DNA of 64,000 nucleotides from Herbaspirillum sp. 3R11 (GTDB lineage Bacteria; Pseudomonadota; Gammaproteobacteria; Burkholderiales; Burkholderiaceae_D): NCBI RefSeq assembly GCF_004563925.1, contig NZ_SPNJ01000004.1, positions 372,001 to 436,000 on the forward strand. The letters run 5' to 3'. The number at the start of each line of letters is the position of its first letter. The first letter of the stretch is position 1. Under the pieces are notes generated by a model. That model was not told the origin of the DNA. It was given only the letters and a program-made list of their open reading frames with translations, and did no database searches. Positions 24,276-33,758 of the stretch are shown here, one piece after another. Both the position numbers and the translations under genes were made by a program.

Positions 24276-26387
24276 ATGACATCGCTCCCGCTTCCTCGCG
24301 CCATTGCCGCGCAAACCCGCTGCGCCACCGCCATCGCCGCCGCGCTGATGACGCTTTCCGGCGCCGCTTATGCGCAGCAGGCCGCTACGCCGGCCGAAAC
24401 GCCGAATACGCTTGAGACTATTCAGGTCAGCGGCGACTGGCTGGGCAGCAATAGCCTGGACGCCAGCGTGAAGACCTTCCCGGGCGCGCGCACGGTGGTC
24501 AAGAAAGCTGAAATCGAAAGCACCGGCGCGGTCAACATCGGCGACGTGATGCGCCGCATCCCCGGTGTACAGGCAACCGACAACTCCGGCACCGCCGGCA
24601 GTGCGATCTCGCTCAACATCGGCGTGCGCGGCCTGACCGGACGCTACTCGCCGCGCTCGACCATTCTGCTTGACGGCCTGCCGATGTCGGTGGCGCCTTA
24701 CGGCCAGCCGCAAATTTCGTTTGCGCCGGTCAGCCTCAACAATATGGAGTCGATCGACGTCGTGCGCGGTGGCGGCGCGGTGCGTTATGGTCCGCAAAAC
24801 GTTGGCGGCATCATCAACTTCAAGACACGCTCGATCCCGACCAAACCGGGCCTTACCAGCGATGCCAGCGTGCGCTACAACAGCTACAGCCAGGGCGGTT
24901 CCAGCACGCAGTACAGCGCTTTTGCAGGTACTCAACTGGATAACGGCCTGGGCCTGGCGATGCTGTATTCCGGTACGGAAGGATCAGGCTGGCGCGACAA
25001 CAGCAACGAGCGCCTGAACGATTTCGCGTTGAAGTTCCGCTTCGAAATCGATCCAAGCTCCGAGATCTACGGCAAGGTGTCCTATTACGACGTGCTCTCG
25101 CGCACTCCCGGCGGGCTGACGGTTGCGCAATACAATGCCAATCCGTTTCAGAACACGCGCAAGCATGACTTCTGGTCGGGCAACCGCAAGGCCATCGACC
25201 TCGGCTACCTGAACACCATTTCGGACACCAGGGAATTTGAAATCCGCACTTACTATGTCGAGAGCTTCCGTCAGAGCGTACTGATCGGCAGCTCCACGAC
25301 TGCTTATCAGCACCAGCCGCGCGACTATCAGACCACCGGCATCGAGCCACGCTACACGCAACGCTTCTTCACGGGCAAGGCTGCCAACGACGTAACCATC
25401 GGTTATCGCTACATTGGCGAACGCGGCGCCGACAAGTCTTTCAATGAATCGATCGCAACTGGTGCGAACGGTGCAGTGACTTCGTTCAAGAACACCACCG
25501 ATGCGCATTCGGTCTACATCGACGACAAGATCTCCATCGGCGCATGGCGCATCACGCCTGGCGTGCGTTACGAGCACATCAATTCCGTCCGCGTTGATAA
25601 CTCGACCAACGGCAAGTTTGAAGTCACCAACAACAAGCCGTTGCCGTCGGTGAATATCGCCTACCTGTATTCGCCTGAACTGACGCTGTTCACCAACTAC
25701 AACACCTCTTTCGGCGTGGTACAGAACACCCAGCTCAACTCGCTGTCGGCCAGCAATCCGCTGTCGCCTGAACTGGCAAAAACCGTCGAAGCCGGTGCGC
25801 GCTGGAAGGGCAATAATCTGTCGGCTGAACTCACCGTATTCGATATCCGCTTCGACAACCAGATCTCGCAAATCCCCGGCACCAATCCTGCGCTGTTCCA
25901 GAACATCGGCAAGACCCAGCACGACGGTGTTGAAACTTCGATCGATTACAGCTTCGACAAGGACGGCGCATTGCGCGGCCTGAACGTGTACGCGACCTAT
26001 GCTTACACGCGTGCACTGCAACGATCCGGCTCGACCACCGGCCTTGACGTGCCGTTCTATTCACGTCAGACCGACACCATCGGCACACGTTACGAGACGG
26101 GTCCCTGGGCTTTCAATCTGTCGACCACGCATCAAAGCCGCCAGTTCATGGATGTCGCCAATACCATCAAGGAAAGTGCGGACGGCAGCGTCGGCGAAAT
26201 CCCCGGCTTCCGCACCTGGAATGCACAGGTCAGCTGGAAGATGCCTAACGCCAAGGGTTTCGATGTCATGGCCGGCGTCAACAACCTGACCGACCGCCGC
26301 TACTACACGCGCAACATCGACGGCAATGCCGGTCGCATGGTCGGCGCGCCACGCACGATTTACGTGCAAGGCCGCTACGCATTCTGA
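24276..26387 (+). CDS. TonB-dependent outer-membrane receptor (FecA-like siderophore receptor)
   Basis: A 703-residue receptor. A signal peptide (about 1-33, cleaved near AYA-QQ) is followed by TonB box LETIQVSGD. The plug has INIGDVMRRIPGVQATD-like sequence, NIGVRGLTGRYSPRSTILLDG and MESIDVVRGGGAVRYGPQNVGGIINF. A 22-strand barrel ends in IYVQGRYAF with terminal Phe. There is no extra N-terminal signalling domain, so no FecR-type surface signalling is expected. A Fur-like palindrome upstream supports iron-regulated uptake of a ferric siderophore or citrate-like complex. The exact ligand cannot be read from sequence. No transport genes adjoin it. Confidence 0.93.
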   Translation: MTSLPLPRAIAAQTRCATAIAAALMTLSGAAYAQQAATPAETPNTLETIQVSGDWLGSNSLDASVKTFPGARTVVKKAEIESTGAVNIGDVMRRIPGVQATDNSGTAGSAISLNIGVRGLTGRYSPRSTILLDGLPMSVAPYGQPQISFAPVSLNNMESIDVVRGGGAVRYGPQNVGGIINFKTRSIPTKPGLTSDASVRYNSYSQGGSSTQYSAFAGTQLDNGLGLAMLYSGTEGSGWRDNSNERLNDFALKFRFEIDPSSEIYGKVSYYDVLSRTPGGLTVAQYNANPFQNTRKHDFWSGNRKAIDLGYLNTISDTREFEIRTYYVESFRQSVLIGSSTTAYQHQPRDYQTTGIEPRYTQRFFTGKAANDVTIGYRYIGERGADKSFNESIATGANGAVTSFKNTTDAHSVYIDDKISIGAWRITPGVRYEHINSVRVDNSTNGKFEVTNNKPLPSVNIAYLYSPELTLFTNYNTSFGVVQNTQLNSLSASNPLSPELAKTVEAGARWKGNNLSAELTVFDIRFDNQISQIPGTNPALFQNIGKTQHDGVETSIDYSFDKDGALRGLNVYATYAYTRALQRSGSTTGLDVPFYSRQTDTIGTRYETGPWAFNLSTTHQSRQFMDVANTIKESADGSVGEIPGFRTWNAQVSWKMPNAKGFDVMAGVNNLTDRRYYTRNIDGNAGRMVGAPRTIYVQGRYAF

Positions 26388-26477
26388 TAGGTTGATCGGT
26401 AATGAGAAGTACACCGAAGTACGCAAGAAGCCTCGCGTTCTTCGGCCCTCCTCTTCAGCGACGCCCGGGCAGCATCT

Positions 26478-27248
26478 TTACACCCGGGCCGGCCTGAAAC
26501 TCTTCGCCAGCTGATTCAGCATGAACTCCGGCGCCAGCCGGCTCATCAGCTTGAGCACGTTGCTCAGTCCCGGACGAATCTCCAGTTTGCCTGCTTCGAT
26601 ACCCTTGATCGCATGGTCGGCAAGCACTTTGACGTCCATCGCCTTCATGTCCTTCACCTCGTCCTTGAACTCGTCACGGAACAAGGGCGTCTCGGTGCCC
26701 GGCGGCGCCAGTTCGATCACGGTTACGCTGCTGCCGCGCAATTGCACGCGCAAGGCCTGTGAGTAGGAATGCAACGCGGCCTTGGTGGCGCTGTAAATGG
26801 GCGAGGAGACAAACGGCACAAAGGCCAGCCCTGATGACACGTTGATGATGGACGCGTCCTTCTGCGCTTTCAGATGCGGCAGAAATTGCTGCACCATGCG
26901 CAGCGGCCCACTCAGATTGATATCGATCTCGCGTGTAATGTCGGCGACGCCATGACGCGTATCGTTGAGGTCGAGGTTGCGCATGATGCCCGCATTGTTG
27001 ATCAGCACGTCCAGTGCCGGGAACTGCGTGGTCACCTGGGCATGCAAAGCGGCAATCGCCTCGACGTCGCTGACATCGCTGCGGATGATGTGCACCGCCG
27101 GCAGCTCGCGCTTGGCGGCCTCCAGCTTGTCGGCGTCGCGACCGGTGATGATCACCGTGTTGCCGAGCGCCAGCAAGCGGCGTGTCAATTCGAAGCCGAT
27201 GCCGCTGCTACCGCCGGTGATGAGGATGGTTTTGTTCTTCAATTGCAT
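26478..27248 (-). CDS. Short-chain dehydrogenase/reductase (DltE-like)
   Basis: A 256-residue classical SDR. The cofactor motif is TGGSSGIGFEL (11-21), followed by NNAG (about 88), the catalytic Ser in NVSSGLAFVP and the canonical active site YSATKAALHSYSQALR (about 158). Its C-terminus continues past the core (APEFMLNQLAKSFRPARV), as in DltE/YbbO-like oxidoreductases. It is divergent from the HxlR regulator 162 bp away, the usual arrangement for redox- or quinone-responsive dehydrogenase pairs. Confidence 0.92.
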   Translation of the reverse strand: MQLKNKTILITGGSSGIGFELTRRLLALGNTVIITGRDADKLEAAKRELPAVHIIRSDVSDVEAIAALHAQVTTQFPALDVLINNAGIMRNLDLNDTRHGVADITREIDINLSGPLRMVQQFLPHLKAQKDASIINVSSGLAFVPFVSSPIYSATKAALHSYSQALRVQLRGSSVTVIELAPPGTETPLFRDEFKDEVKDMKAMDVKVLADHAIKGIEAGKLEIRPGLSNVLKLMSRLAPEFMLNQLAKSFRPARV

Positions 27249-27410
27249 GATTGCTCCCGTAGATGGATCCGGCGTTGTAGCGATGGCCGCTTCATAAGGT
27301 TTACCTCACAAGTTTTACTTGCCAACAAACCCGCTGAAACCCAGTATAGGGACTACGCTCTCTTTTAGAAAGTAGGCACTCGACAGTGCGAGAGTTACCA
27401 AAAGGAGAGC

Positions 27411-27860
27411 ATGGAAATGAAGATCGCACCACCCACCAAAGAACAGATTGCCAAAGCGCACTACTACACCACGCAAGCGCCGCCGAAAGAGCTTGATCCG
27501 CGTCTGGAAGCGCTCGTCACCGACGTCATCGGCCGCGTCGCCGACAAGTGGACCATGTTGATTCTGGAAGTGTTGGCCGAGCACGGCGAATCGCGTTTCA
27601 CCCGCATCGGCGAACTGGTGGGCGGCATCAGCCAGAAGATGCTGACGCAGACGCTGCGCCAGATGGAGCGTGACGGCCTGCTGATTCGCACCGTCCATCC
27701 GGTGGTGCCGCCGCGCGTCGAATACAAGCTGACCGATCTCGGCATGAGCCTGGGCGCGGCGTTTTGCGGCGTCTGGATCTGGGCGGCGGAAAACCTGCAA
27801 AGCATAGAACAGGCACGCCGCGAATTCGATCAGAGAGCGGACAACAAAACCGCAAAGTAA
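27411..27860 (+). CDS. HxlR-family transcriptional regulator
   Basis: A 149-residue winged-helix protein with VTDVIGRVADKWTMLILEVLAEHGESRFTRIGELVGGISQKMLTQTLRQMERDGLL, the HxlR core, and the wing VPPRVEYKLTDLG. The N-terminal Cys found in redox-sensing relatives (CPV-type) is replaced by DPRLEAL, so a thiol switch at that place is absent. One Cys remains further on (FCGVW). Two in-frame starts (27411 and 27417) share the AAGGAG site. It probably controls itself and the divergent dehydrogenase. Confidence 0.92.
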   Translation: MEMKIAPPTKEQIAKAHYYTTQAPPKELDPRLEALVTDVIGRVADKWTMLILEVLAEHGESRFTRIGELVGGISQKMLTQTLRQMERDGLLIRTVHPVVPPRVEYKLTDLGMSLGAAFCGVWIWAAENLQSIEQARREFDQRADNKTAK

Positions 27861-27875
27861 ATGCTGAAATGCAAA

Positions 27876-27907
27876 CGCCCTGCATTCCTTTTATGAAATG
27901 CAGGGCG
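27876..27907. terminator. Hairpin between convergent HxlR and lipoprotein genes
   Basis: A perfect 11-bp stem CGCCCTGCATT/AATGCAGGGCG with a 10-nt loop lies 15 nt past the HxlR stop and 50 nt past the stop of the opposing lipoprotein gene. The minus-strand side runs into TTTGCATTTC, so it may terminate both. Confidence 0.6.
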
Positions 27908-27956
27908 AAAATCAAGGTGAGAAATCAGCGACGGCATTCAAGCCGCCGCCATCAAC

Positions 27957-28211
27957 TCAACGCCAGCCGCGATGCCAACCGTATTGCGGATGACGCCAGC
28001 CCCAACCGTAGTGTGCGTGGTACTCCCAGACATAGCCCGGCCCGGGCGATGCATAGGCCGGCTGCACATACACCACGCCCGGCGGCGCCGCGTAAGCCGG
28101 CTCGACATAGGCGGGGCGCACCGACGGCGGCGTTACGACGCAGCCGCTGACGGCGACTACTACCGCCGCCGCAGACAACAGGCCTGCAATTCTGATCATT
28201 CGGGTATTCAT
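27957..28211 (-). CDS. Small lipoprotein with aromatic/His-rich C-terminus
   Basis: An 84-residue protein starting MNTRMIRIAGLL (ATG 28211, GAGGAG 9 nt upstream). The signal peptide ends in the lipobox VSGC, so it is an outer- or inner-membrane lipoprotein. The mature part has Pro/Ala/Tyr repeats (PAYVEPAYAAPPGVVYVQPAYASPGPGY) and a Tyr/Trp/His/Gly-rich end, YGWGWRHPQYGWHRGWR. Similar short YXXP/WH-rich lipoproteins are common and uncharacterised in Burkholderiales. Confidence 0.8.
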   Translation of the reverse strand: MNTRMIRIAGLLSAAAVVVAVSGCVVTPPSVRPAYVEPAYAAPPGVVYVQPAYASPGPGYVWEYHAHYGWGWRHPQYGWHRGWR

Positions 28212-28372
28212 TTTTTCTGGCTCCTCGTCAGGAAATCGGGAAGGGATACCAGCCTTGCATTGCTTATCCGACAAGCGCCGGAGGCAATGCGGCTGCTGTT
28301 CTCTTAACGTGGACAGGCAGAGAAACGAAGACTGTAAAGTTGTATTAATCTGTAAGAAGAATCAGCAAATTG

Positions 28373-29230
28373 TCAGGTCGCATGCGGCTCGGCATCCGTC
28401 GAACATGTCAGCGCTTCCCACTGCGCCAGCTCCTGCGTCAGTTCCGCCAGCTTCTTTCTGACCAGCGCCAATGCATCGCTGCCCAATAGCAAATGCGTAG
28501 GCGGCGACGGACTATCCACCAACGCCAGCATCGCCTGCGCCGCCTTGCGCGGATCGCCCGTTTGTTTGCCGCTACGCTCGGAGCGCGTAGTCCGGATCGG
28601 ATCGAACAGCGCGTCGTAGTCGGCAATGCTGCGCGGCGAACGCACCATCGAGCGCCCCGCCCAGTCGGTACGGAACGATCCCGGCGCCACGGCAGTGACG
28701 AACACATTGAAGGTCTTGAGTTCCTTTGCCAAGGTTTCCGAAATCCCCTCCAAGGCGAACTTGCTCCCGCAGTAATAGGCAATGCCCGGCATCGTGATGA
28801 AGCCACCCATCGAGGTGATGTTGATGATGTGACCACGCCGGCGCTGACGCATGAAGGGCACGAACCCCTTCGTCACCGCCACCGCACCGAACACGTTGAC
28901 GTCGAACTGGCGTTGCAGCGCGTCCATGCCGGACTCCTCGAAGATGCCTTCGTGGCCGTAGCCGGCATTGTTGACCAACACATCGACCGGGCCGACGTTC
29001 ACTTCCACCTCGGCGGCGATACGTTCCGCTGCGGCAAAATCGGTGACGTCGAGGATGCGCGCGAACGCCTTTCCAGGGTAATCGGAGAATTGTTGTTCGA
29101 AAGCGCGGCGGGCGTCTTCGCTGCGTACTGTGCCGACCACACGATGACCGGCGGCGATGGCGGCTTCGGCAAGCGCAAGGCCGAAGCCGCTACTGACGCC
29201 GGTGATGAAAAAAGTTTTGGATGCAGACAT
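28373..29230 (-). CDS. Short-chain dehydrogenase/reductase
   Basis: A 285-residue SDR. ATG 29230 (MSASKTFFITG) has AGGAATT upstream. The longer frame would add twelve residues from the divergent promoter. The motifs are TGVSSGFGLALA (cofactor), NNAGYGHEG, NITSMGGFITMPGIAYYCGSKFALEGISETLAKEL with catalytic Ser and Y-x-x-x-K, and VAPGSFRTDW. The long C-terminal tail resembles the oxidoreductase group often paired with an AraC regulator. It is divergent from the AraC-type gene, which probably controls it. Confidence 0.92.
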   Translation of the reverse strand: MSASKTFFITGVSSGFGLALAEAAIAAGHRVVGTVRSEDARRAFEQQFSDYPGKAFARILDVTDFAAAERIAAEVEVNVGPVDVLVNNAGYGHEGIFEESGMDALQRQFDVNVFGAVAVTKGFVPFMRQRRRGHIINITSMGGFITMPGIAYYCGSKFALEGISETLAKELKTFNVFVTAVAPGSFRTDWAGRSMVRSPRSIADYDALFDPIRTTRSERSGKQTGDPRKAAQAMLALVDSPSPPTHLLLGSDALALVRKKLAELTQELAQWEALTCSTDAEPHAT

Positions 29231-29266
29231 GGCAATTCCTTTGCTGGGCGTGAAAGACGAGAACAA

Positions 29267-29291
29267 AAATCGACAAGGCCATTATCGATTT
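29267..29291. promoter_or_regulatory. Inverted repeat AAATCGA-N11-TCGATTT in the SDR/AraC divergent promoter
   Basis: A perfect 7-bp inverted repeat with an 11-nt spacer, 37 nt upstream of the dehydrogenase start and about 118 nt upstream of the AraC start. Candidate regulator site. Confidence 0.4.
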
Positions 29292-29408
29292 CCGCGCACG
29301 TCGCGGCTGCCGGTTCTTCTGGCATGTTTGCCTGATTCTCTGAGAAGCTGGCGAGGAGACGCATTCAATGGCAAAGTAAACGCATCACCACTTGCCGGAT
29401 TCAATGAC

Positions 29409-30377
29409 ATGCCAACCGACCTGTCGCTCAGCACGCCGAAGGAAGTCCGCCGCCGCATGGCAGAACGTATGGTCGAACTGTTGGCGGCATTGACGCCCTT
29501 GGAAGGCTACAACCTGTCGCCGCTGGCCGACGTGCGCTTCCTGCGCTCCAACCGTCCGCTGAAACGCATGCCCGTACTGTACGAGCCGGGCATCGTGATC
29601 GTCGCGCAGGGCCGCAAGCGCGGCTATCTCGGTTCGGAAGTGTATTTGTACGACGCCCAGCACTACCTGGCGGTATCGGTGCCGGTGCCGTTTTCGATGG
29701 AGACCGACGCCAGTGAAAAGGAACCGATGCTGGCGATCTACCTGCGGCTGGATTTCAAGGTTGCGGCCGCGCTGATGATGGAGATCGATGAATGCGCCGG
29801 CCCCGTCATCGCCAAGCCGCGTGGCATGGTGTCGACGCCGATGGAGAGCGCGCTTTCTGCATCGGTGCTGCGTTTTCTGGAAGCGATGAATGATCCGCTG
29901 GAGTCAGCGGTGCTGGGTCCGTCGCTGGTGCGCGAAATTTATTTCCGCGTGCTGACCGGTCAACAAGGTGGAACGATGCGCGCCGCGCTGACGATGCAAG
30001 GTCAGTTCGGCAAGATTTCGCGCGCCATCGGCATGATCCATCGCAGCTACGACGAAGCGCTGGGCATCGAACAACTGGCGAAGGAAGCCGGCATGAGCGT
30101 GCCGACCTTCCACGCGCATTTCAAGACCGTGACCGACACCTCGCCGATGCAGTACCTGAAATCAACACGGCTGCACCAGGCACGCCTGCTGATGCTGCGC
30201 AACGGCATGACGGCGGGCGCCGCCTGTGCACAAGTCGGCTATGAAAGCGCGTCGCAATTCAGCCGCGAATTCAAACGCCTGTTCGGCCGCACGCCGGTGG
30301 AAGAAGTCGATCGCATGCGCAAGAGTTTTGCGCTGCCGCCGCAGGAAGACGGCGCGCAGTTTGTGTCTTCACACTGA
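29409..30377 (+). CDS. AraC-family transcriptional regulator
   Basis: A 322-residue regulator. ATG 29409 (MPTDLSLSTPKEVRRR) is preferred because the upstream extension reads through the divergent promoter region and the 5' end of the dehydrogenase. The N-terminal AraC_N effector domain includes MPVLYEPGIVIVAQGRKRGYLG. The C-terminal double helix-turn-helix includes LGIEQLAKEAGMSVPTFHAHFKTVTDTSPMQYLKSTRLHQARLLM and AQVGYESASQFSREFKRLFGRTP. It is probably a regulator of the divergent short-chain dehydrogenase. Confidence 0.92.
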   Translation: MPTDLSLSTPKEVRRRMAERMVELLAALTPLEGYNLSPLADVRFLRSNRPLKRMPVLYEPGIVIVAQGRKRGYLGSEVYLYDAQHYLAVSVPVPFSMETDASEKEPMLAIYLRLDFKVAAALMMEIDECAGPVIAKPRGMVSTPMESALSASVLRFLEAMNDPLESAVLGPSLVREIYFRVLTGQQGGTMRAALTMQGQFGKISRAIGMIHRSYDEALGIEQLAKEAGMSVPTFHAHFKTVTDTSPMQYLKSTRLHQARLLMLRNGMTAGAACAQVGYESASQFSREFKRLFGRTPVEEVDRMRKSFALPPQEDGAQFVSSH

Positions 30378-30392
30378 GAACCGCTGCAAATC

Positions 30393-30689
30393 CTACGTCA
30401 AACAAATGCTGCAGCTATGTCCCTTGCAATTGTGCAGCACGCTGCTGCGCCCTGCACCTGCATGCGCGCCGGGACCTGCCGCGCCCTTCCCTGCAAGCTG
30501 CTCGGCGCCGTTGCGCGGACGCCAGCTTTGCATGACCTGCACGCCGACGCGCGCACCGGTCAACATCGGCGCGGCAATGGTGTCTTCTTTGCAGTAGGGA
30601 CACTCGACCTGGCCTTGCAAGGCCTGCATCTTGAGCAGTTTTTCGAAGATGCCTTCGCAGTGGCTGCAGCGGATATCGTATAAGGGCAT
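30393..30689 (-). CDS. fmdB: FmdB-family zinc-ribbon protein
   Basis: A 98-residue protein starting MPLYDIRCSHC (ATG 30689, GGAGCAG upstream). Two CxxC knuckles (CSHC at about 8-11, CPYC at about 30-33) form the FmdB/PutA-type zinc ribbon. A Gly/Ala-rich linker and an unusual Cys-containing tail, HNCKGHSCSIC, follow. FmdB was named in a methylotroph as a putative regulator beside formamidase FmdA, and the pairing is conserved here. It is last of the amide operon, 80 nt after fmdA. Confidence 0.88.
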   Translation of the reverse strand: MPLYDIRCSHCEGIFEKLLKMQALQGQVECPYCKEDTIAAPMLTGARVGVQVMQSWRPRNGAEQLAGKGAAGPGAHAGAGRSSVLHNCKGHSCSICLT

Positions 30690-30768
30690 GTTCTGCTCCG
30701 GTGTGAAAAGGACTTGGATGTTCGGATCGCGGATGGAGACAGATCTCCATCCGCAAAAAGCCAATCGG

Positions 30769-31947
30769 CTATGGTTTTCGGCCCCAGTACGACTTGTCGT
30801 TCAACATCCCCTTCGGCGTGATGTCCTGATCGAAGATCGAGGTCGGCAACGACACCGTGCACGCGCAGTTCGGAATATCCACGATGCCGCCGATGCGTCC
30901 TTCCACCGGCGCGGCGGTCAGCAGCATGTAGGCCTGGCTGCCGGTGTAGCCGAAGTGGGTCAGGTAGTCGATCGCCTTCAGGCAGGCCTGGCGATAGGCG
31001 ACGGTGGCGTCGAGGTAATAGTTGACGCCGTTCTCGACGCTGATGCCTTCGAAGGTCAGCCATTGCTCGTAGTGCGGCTTGACGATGCTTGGCATGAAGA
31101 TAGGCGAGCTGATGTTGTACTTCGCCATGCCGCCCTTGATCAGGTCGAAGCCGACGTGGCTGACGCCGTCCATTTCAATCGCGCCGCAGAAACCGATTTC
31201 GCCGTCGCCTTGGGAGAAGTGCAAGTCGCCCATCGAGAAGCCCGCACCCTTCACATACACCGGGAAGAAAATCCGCGTGCCGGCCGACAGATCCTTGATG
31301 TCGGTGTTGCCGCCATGCTCGCGCGGCGGCACGGTGCGCGCCGCGATCTTGGCCATCTCGTCGAACTTGGCGCCGGTCAGGCCGCGCAGCACGGCGGTGC
31401 TCGGATCAGGCGGCTTGGCCAGGCCCTTGGCGGCCAACGGCGCTTCGCGGCGATTCCATTCGGCCAGCAGATCGTGCGACGGCAGGCAACCCATCAGGCC
31501 CGGATGCGTGAGACCGGCAATGCGCACGCCGGGGATGTGGCGCGAGGTGGCGTACAGGCCCTTCAGGTCCCAGATCGCCTTGTCGGCATCGGGAAAATAA
31601 TCGGCCAGGAAGCCGCCGCCGTTCTCCTTGGAAAACACGCCCGAGAACCCGACCGGCGTGACCGGCTTGATGTCGAGCAAGTCGATCACCAGCAGGTCGC
31701 CCGGTTCGGCGCCTTCGACGTGGAACGGGCCGGTCAGCGGATGCGCGCGCGTGAGGTCGACGTTCTTGACGTCGGAGATGTCGTCGGTGTCCTTGATCTG
31801 TGCATCGAGGAAATCCAGCGACTCGATCAGGATGGACTCGCCCGGCTTGACCGACGACAGGAACGGCAGGTCGGGATGCCAGCGGTTGTGTCCGAGTTCA
31901 GGCTGCTCTGCCAGCGGTACGCCGGGCTTGATCTTGAAGTGTTGCAT
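30769..31947 (-). CDS. fmdA: Formamidase (FmdA, acetamidase/formamidase family)
   Basis: A 392-residue cytoplasmic hydrolase of the FmdA_AmdA family that converts formamide to formate and ammonia. ATG 31947 (MQHFKIKPGVPL) has GAAGGAGAG upstream. The extra upstream frame is the end of amiE in another frame. Family features include NRWHPDLPFL, GDLLVIDLLDI, GFSGVFSKENGGGFLADYFP, HIPGVRIAGLTHPGLMGCLPS, GGNTDIKDLSAG (metal/active-site region) and GDLHFSQGDGE. It is downstream of amiE and upstream of fmdB, so the operon handles several short amides. Confidence 0.94.
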   Translation of the reverse strand: MQHFKIKPGVPLAEQPELGHNRWHPDLPFLSSVKPGESILIESLDFLDAQIKDTDDISDVKNVDLTRAHPLTGPFHVEGAEPGDLLVIDLLDIKPVTPVGFSGVFSKENGGGFLADYFPDADKAIWDLKGLYATSRHIPGVRIAGLTHPGLMGCLPSHDLLAEWNRREAPLAAKGLAKPPDPSTAVLRGLTGAKFDEMAKIAARTVPPREHGGNTDIKDLSAGTRIFFPVYVKGAGFSMGDLHFSQGDGEIGFCGAIEMDGVSHVGFDLIKGGMAKYNISSPIFMPSIVKPHYEQWLTFEGISVENGVNYYLDATVAYRQACLKAIDYLTHFGYTGSQAYMLLTAAPVEGRIGGIVDIPNCACTVSLPTSIFDQDITPKGMLNDKSYWGRKP

Positions 31948-31988
31948 GCGACTCTCCTTCTCGTGTGGAATGCGGATGAATTGACGAT

Positions 31989-33011
31989 TTATTCGTTGGG
32001 AATGCCGGGCACCGGGCACTCCGGCGTGCCGGCGGTCTTGCGCGTGATCGCCTCGACCTGGGCGCGCGCAGCCTGCGGATCGTTGACCCAGGTCTTGTAG
32101 AAGTCGAGCGGGCAATCGGCCACGCCCGCCGAGGACTCGCCGGAATTGATCTTGCCGGTGTAGCCGCGGTGCAGCAGCTTGAACAGATGGTTCTGCGACT
32201 GCCAGTTGCGGCGCGCATCACGGATTGCGCTGACCGACAGTTCGGCGTACTGGATGCCCATCTCTTCGGTCTCGCACTCGCCCAGCGTGCGGCCGTCAAA
32301 GCCGATGATTGCCGAGTGGCCGAAATAGGAATACACGCCGTCGAAGCCGGCCGCGTTGGCGACCGCAACGTAGACGTTGTTCATCCACGCCATCGCCTTG
32401 GACACCAGTATTTGCTGTTCCTTGGCCGGGTACATGTAGCCCTGGCAGCGCACGATCAATTCGGCGCCCTTCATGGCGCAGTCGCGCCAGATTTCGGGAT
32501 AGTTGCCGTCGTCGCAGATGATCAGGCTGATCTTCAATCCCTTGGGGCCGTCGCAGACATACGTCTTGTCGCCCGGATACCAGCCCTCGATCGGCGTCCA
32601 CGGCATGATCTTGCGGTACTTCTGCACGATCTCGCCTTGGTCGTTGATCAGGATCAGCGTGTTGTAGGGCGCCTTGTGCGGATGCTCTTCGTGGCGTTCG
32701 CCGGTCAGCGAAAACACGCCCCAGACGCCGGCGATGCGGCAGGCTTCCGAAAACACGCGGGTCTCTTCGCCGGGGATGCTGGCGGCGGTGTCGTACATTT
32801 CCTTCTCGTCGTACATGATCCCGTGCGTCGAGTACTCGGGAAAAATGACCAGATCGAGGCCGGGCAAACCCTGCTTCATGCCGATCAGCATGGCCGCGAT
32901 CCGGTTGACGTTGTCCATCACTTCAGCGCGGTTGTGCAGGCGCGGCATCTTGTAATTGACGACCGCCACGCCCACCGCATCTTTACTGCTTGATATGTCT
33001 CCATGCCTCAT
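31989..33011 (-). CDS. amiE: Aliphatic amidase (AmiE)
   Basis: A 340-residue nitrilase-superfamily amidase, nearly collinear with Pseudomonas AmiE from MRHGDISSS on. The catalytic triad is visible: Glu59 ([10 protein letters not shown]), Lys134 ([10 protein letters not shown]) and Cys166 ([11 protein letters not shown]). It hydrolyses acetamide, propionamide and similar short amides to acid and ammonia. A strong AAGGAGGAG site precedes ATG 33011. The C-terminus diverges ([25 protein letters not shown]) and is slightly shorter than in Pseudomonas. It lies between the urt-type ATPase genes and fmdA. Confidence 0.96.
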   Translation of the reverse strand: MRHGDISSSKDAVGVAVVNYKMPRLHNRAEVMDNVNRIAAMLIGMKQGLPGLDLVIFPEYSTHGIMYDEKEMYDTAASIPGEETRVFSEACRIAGVWGVFSLTGERHEEHPHKAPYNTLILINDQGEIVQKYRKIMPWTPIEGWYPGDKTYVCDGPKGLKISLIICDDGNYPEIWRDCAMKGAELIVRCQGYMYPAKEQQILVSKAMAWMNNVYVAVANAAGFDGVYSYFGHSAIIGFDGRTLGECETEEMGIQYAELSVSAIRDARRNWQSQNHLFKLLHRGYTGKINSGESSAGVADCPLDFYKTWVNDPQAARAQVEAITRKTAGTPECPVPGIPNE

Positions 33012-33049
33012 GACGCTACTCCTCCTTCAAAACGTTTCAGAACAGGTTC

Positions 33050-33739
33050 TTACACCGACAGGTATTTGCTGATGGTCGGCGCATCGACGTTGGCGCGCGT
33101 GTCTTCGTAGACGAAGCGGCCCTTGTCGATCACCAGGAAGCGGTCGGCGATCTCCAGCGTGAAGCTCAGCACCTGTTCCGATACGATGATGGTGAGCTCG
33201 CGGATCTTGCGGATCTCTTTCAGGCTGCGTGCGATGTCCTTGATGATGGACGGCTGTATGCCTTCGGTCGGCTCGTCCAGCAGCAGCACGCGCGGATTGG
33301 TCGCCAACGCGCGCGCAATTGCCAGTTGCTGTTGCTGCCCGCCCGACAGGTTGCCGCCCTTGCGGCTGCGCATCTCGTACAGCACCGGGAACAGTGCATA
33401 CAACTCGTCCGGCACCTTGCCGCGCGCATCAGCGGCGAGGCCGGTCTGGATGTTTTCCAGCACCGTCATGCCGGGGAAAATCATGCGCCCCTGCGGCACG
33501 TAGGCGACGCCGCGCGAGACGCGCTGATGGCTTTCCAACGCGCCCAGTTCGACGCCGTCGATCTTGATGCTGCCGTCGCGCAGCGGCAGGATGCCCATCA
33601 GCGTCTTGAACAGCGTGGTCTTGCCCATGCCGTTGCGGCCCATGACGGCGACGATTTCTTCCTTCGCCACCGACAGGTTGATGTCGTGGATGACGGCACT
33701 CTGGCCGTAGCCGGAAGCAAGGTTGGATACGTTGAACAT
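33050..33739 (-). CDS. urtE: Urea/short-chain amide ABC transporter ATPase (UrtE/LivF type)
   Basis: A 229-residue ATPase. Walker A is GRNGMGKTT (about 35-43), the Q-loop is VAYVPQGRMIFPGMTVLENI, the signature is LSGGQQQQLAIARAL (about 134), Walker B is LLLDEPTEGIQPSII, and the switch region is VSEQVLSF, in which Gln replaces the usual His as in UrtE/LivF proteins. It pairs with the UrtD-type ATPase 19 nt upstream. Being joined to amiE and fmdA rather than urease genes, the transporter more likely serves amides such as acetamide or formamide. Confidence 0.93.
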   Translation of the reverse strand: MFNVSNLASGYGQSAVIHDINLSVAKEEIVAVMGRNGMGKTTLFKTLMGILPLRDGSIKIDGVELGALESHQRVSRGVAYVPQGRMIFPGMTVLENIQTGLAADARGKVPDELYALFPVLYEMRSRKGGNLSGGQQQQLAIARALATNPRVLLLDEPTEGIQPSIIKDIARSLKEIRKIRELTIIVSEQVLSFTLEIADRFLVIDKGRFVYEDTRANVDAPTISKYLSV

Positions 33740-33758
33740 GACTGGCTCCGGGAATGAA

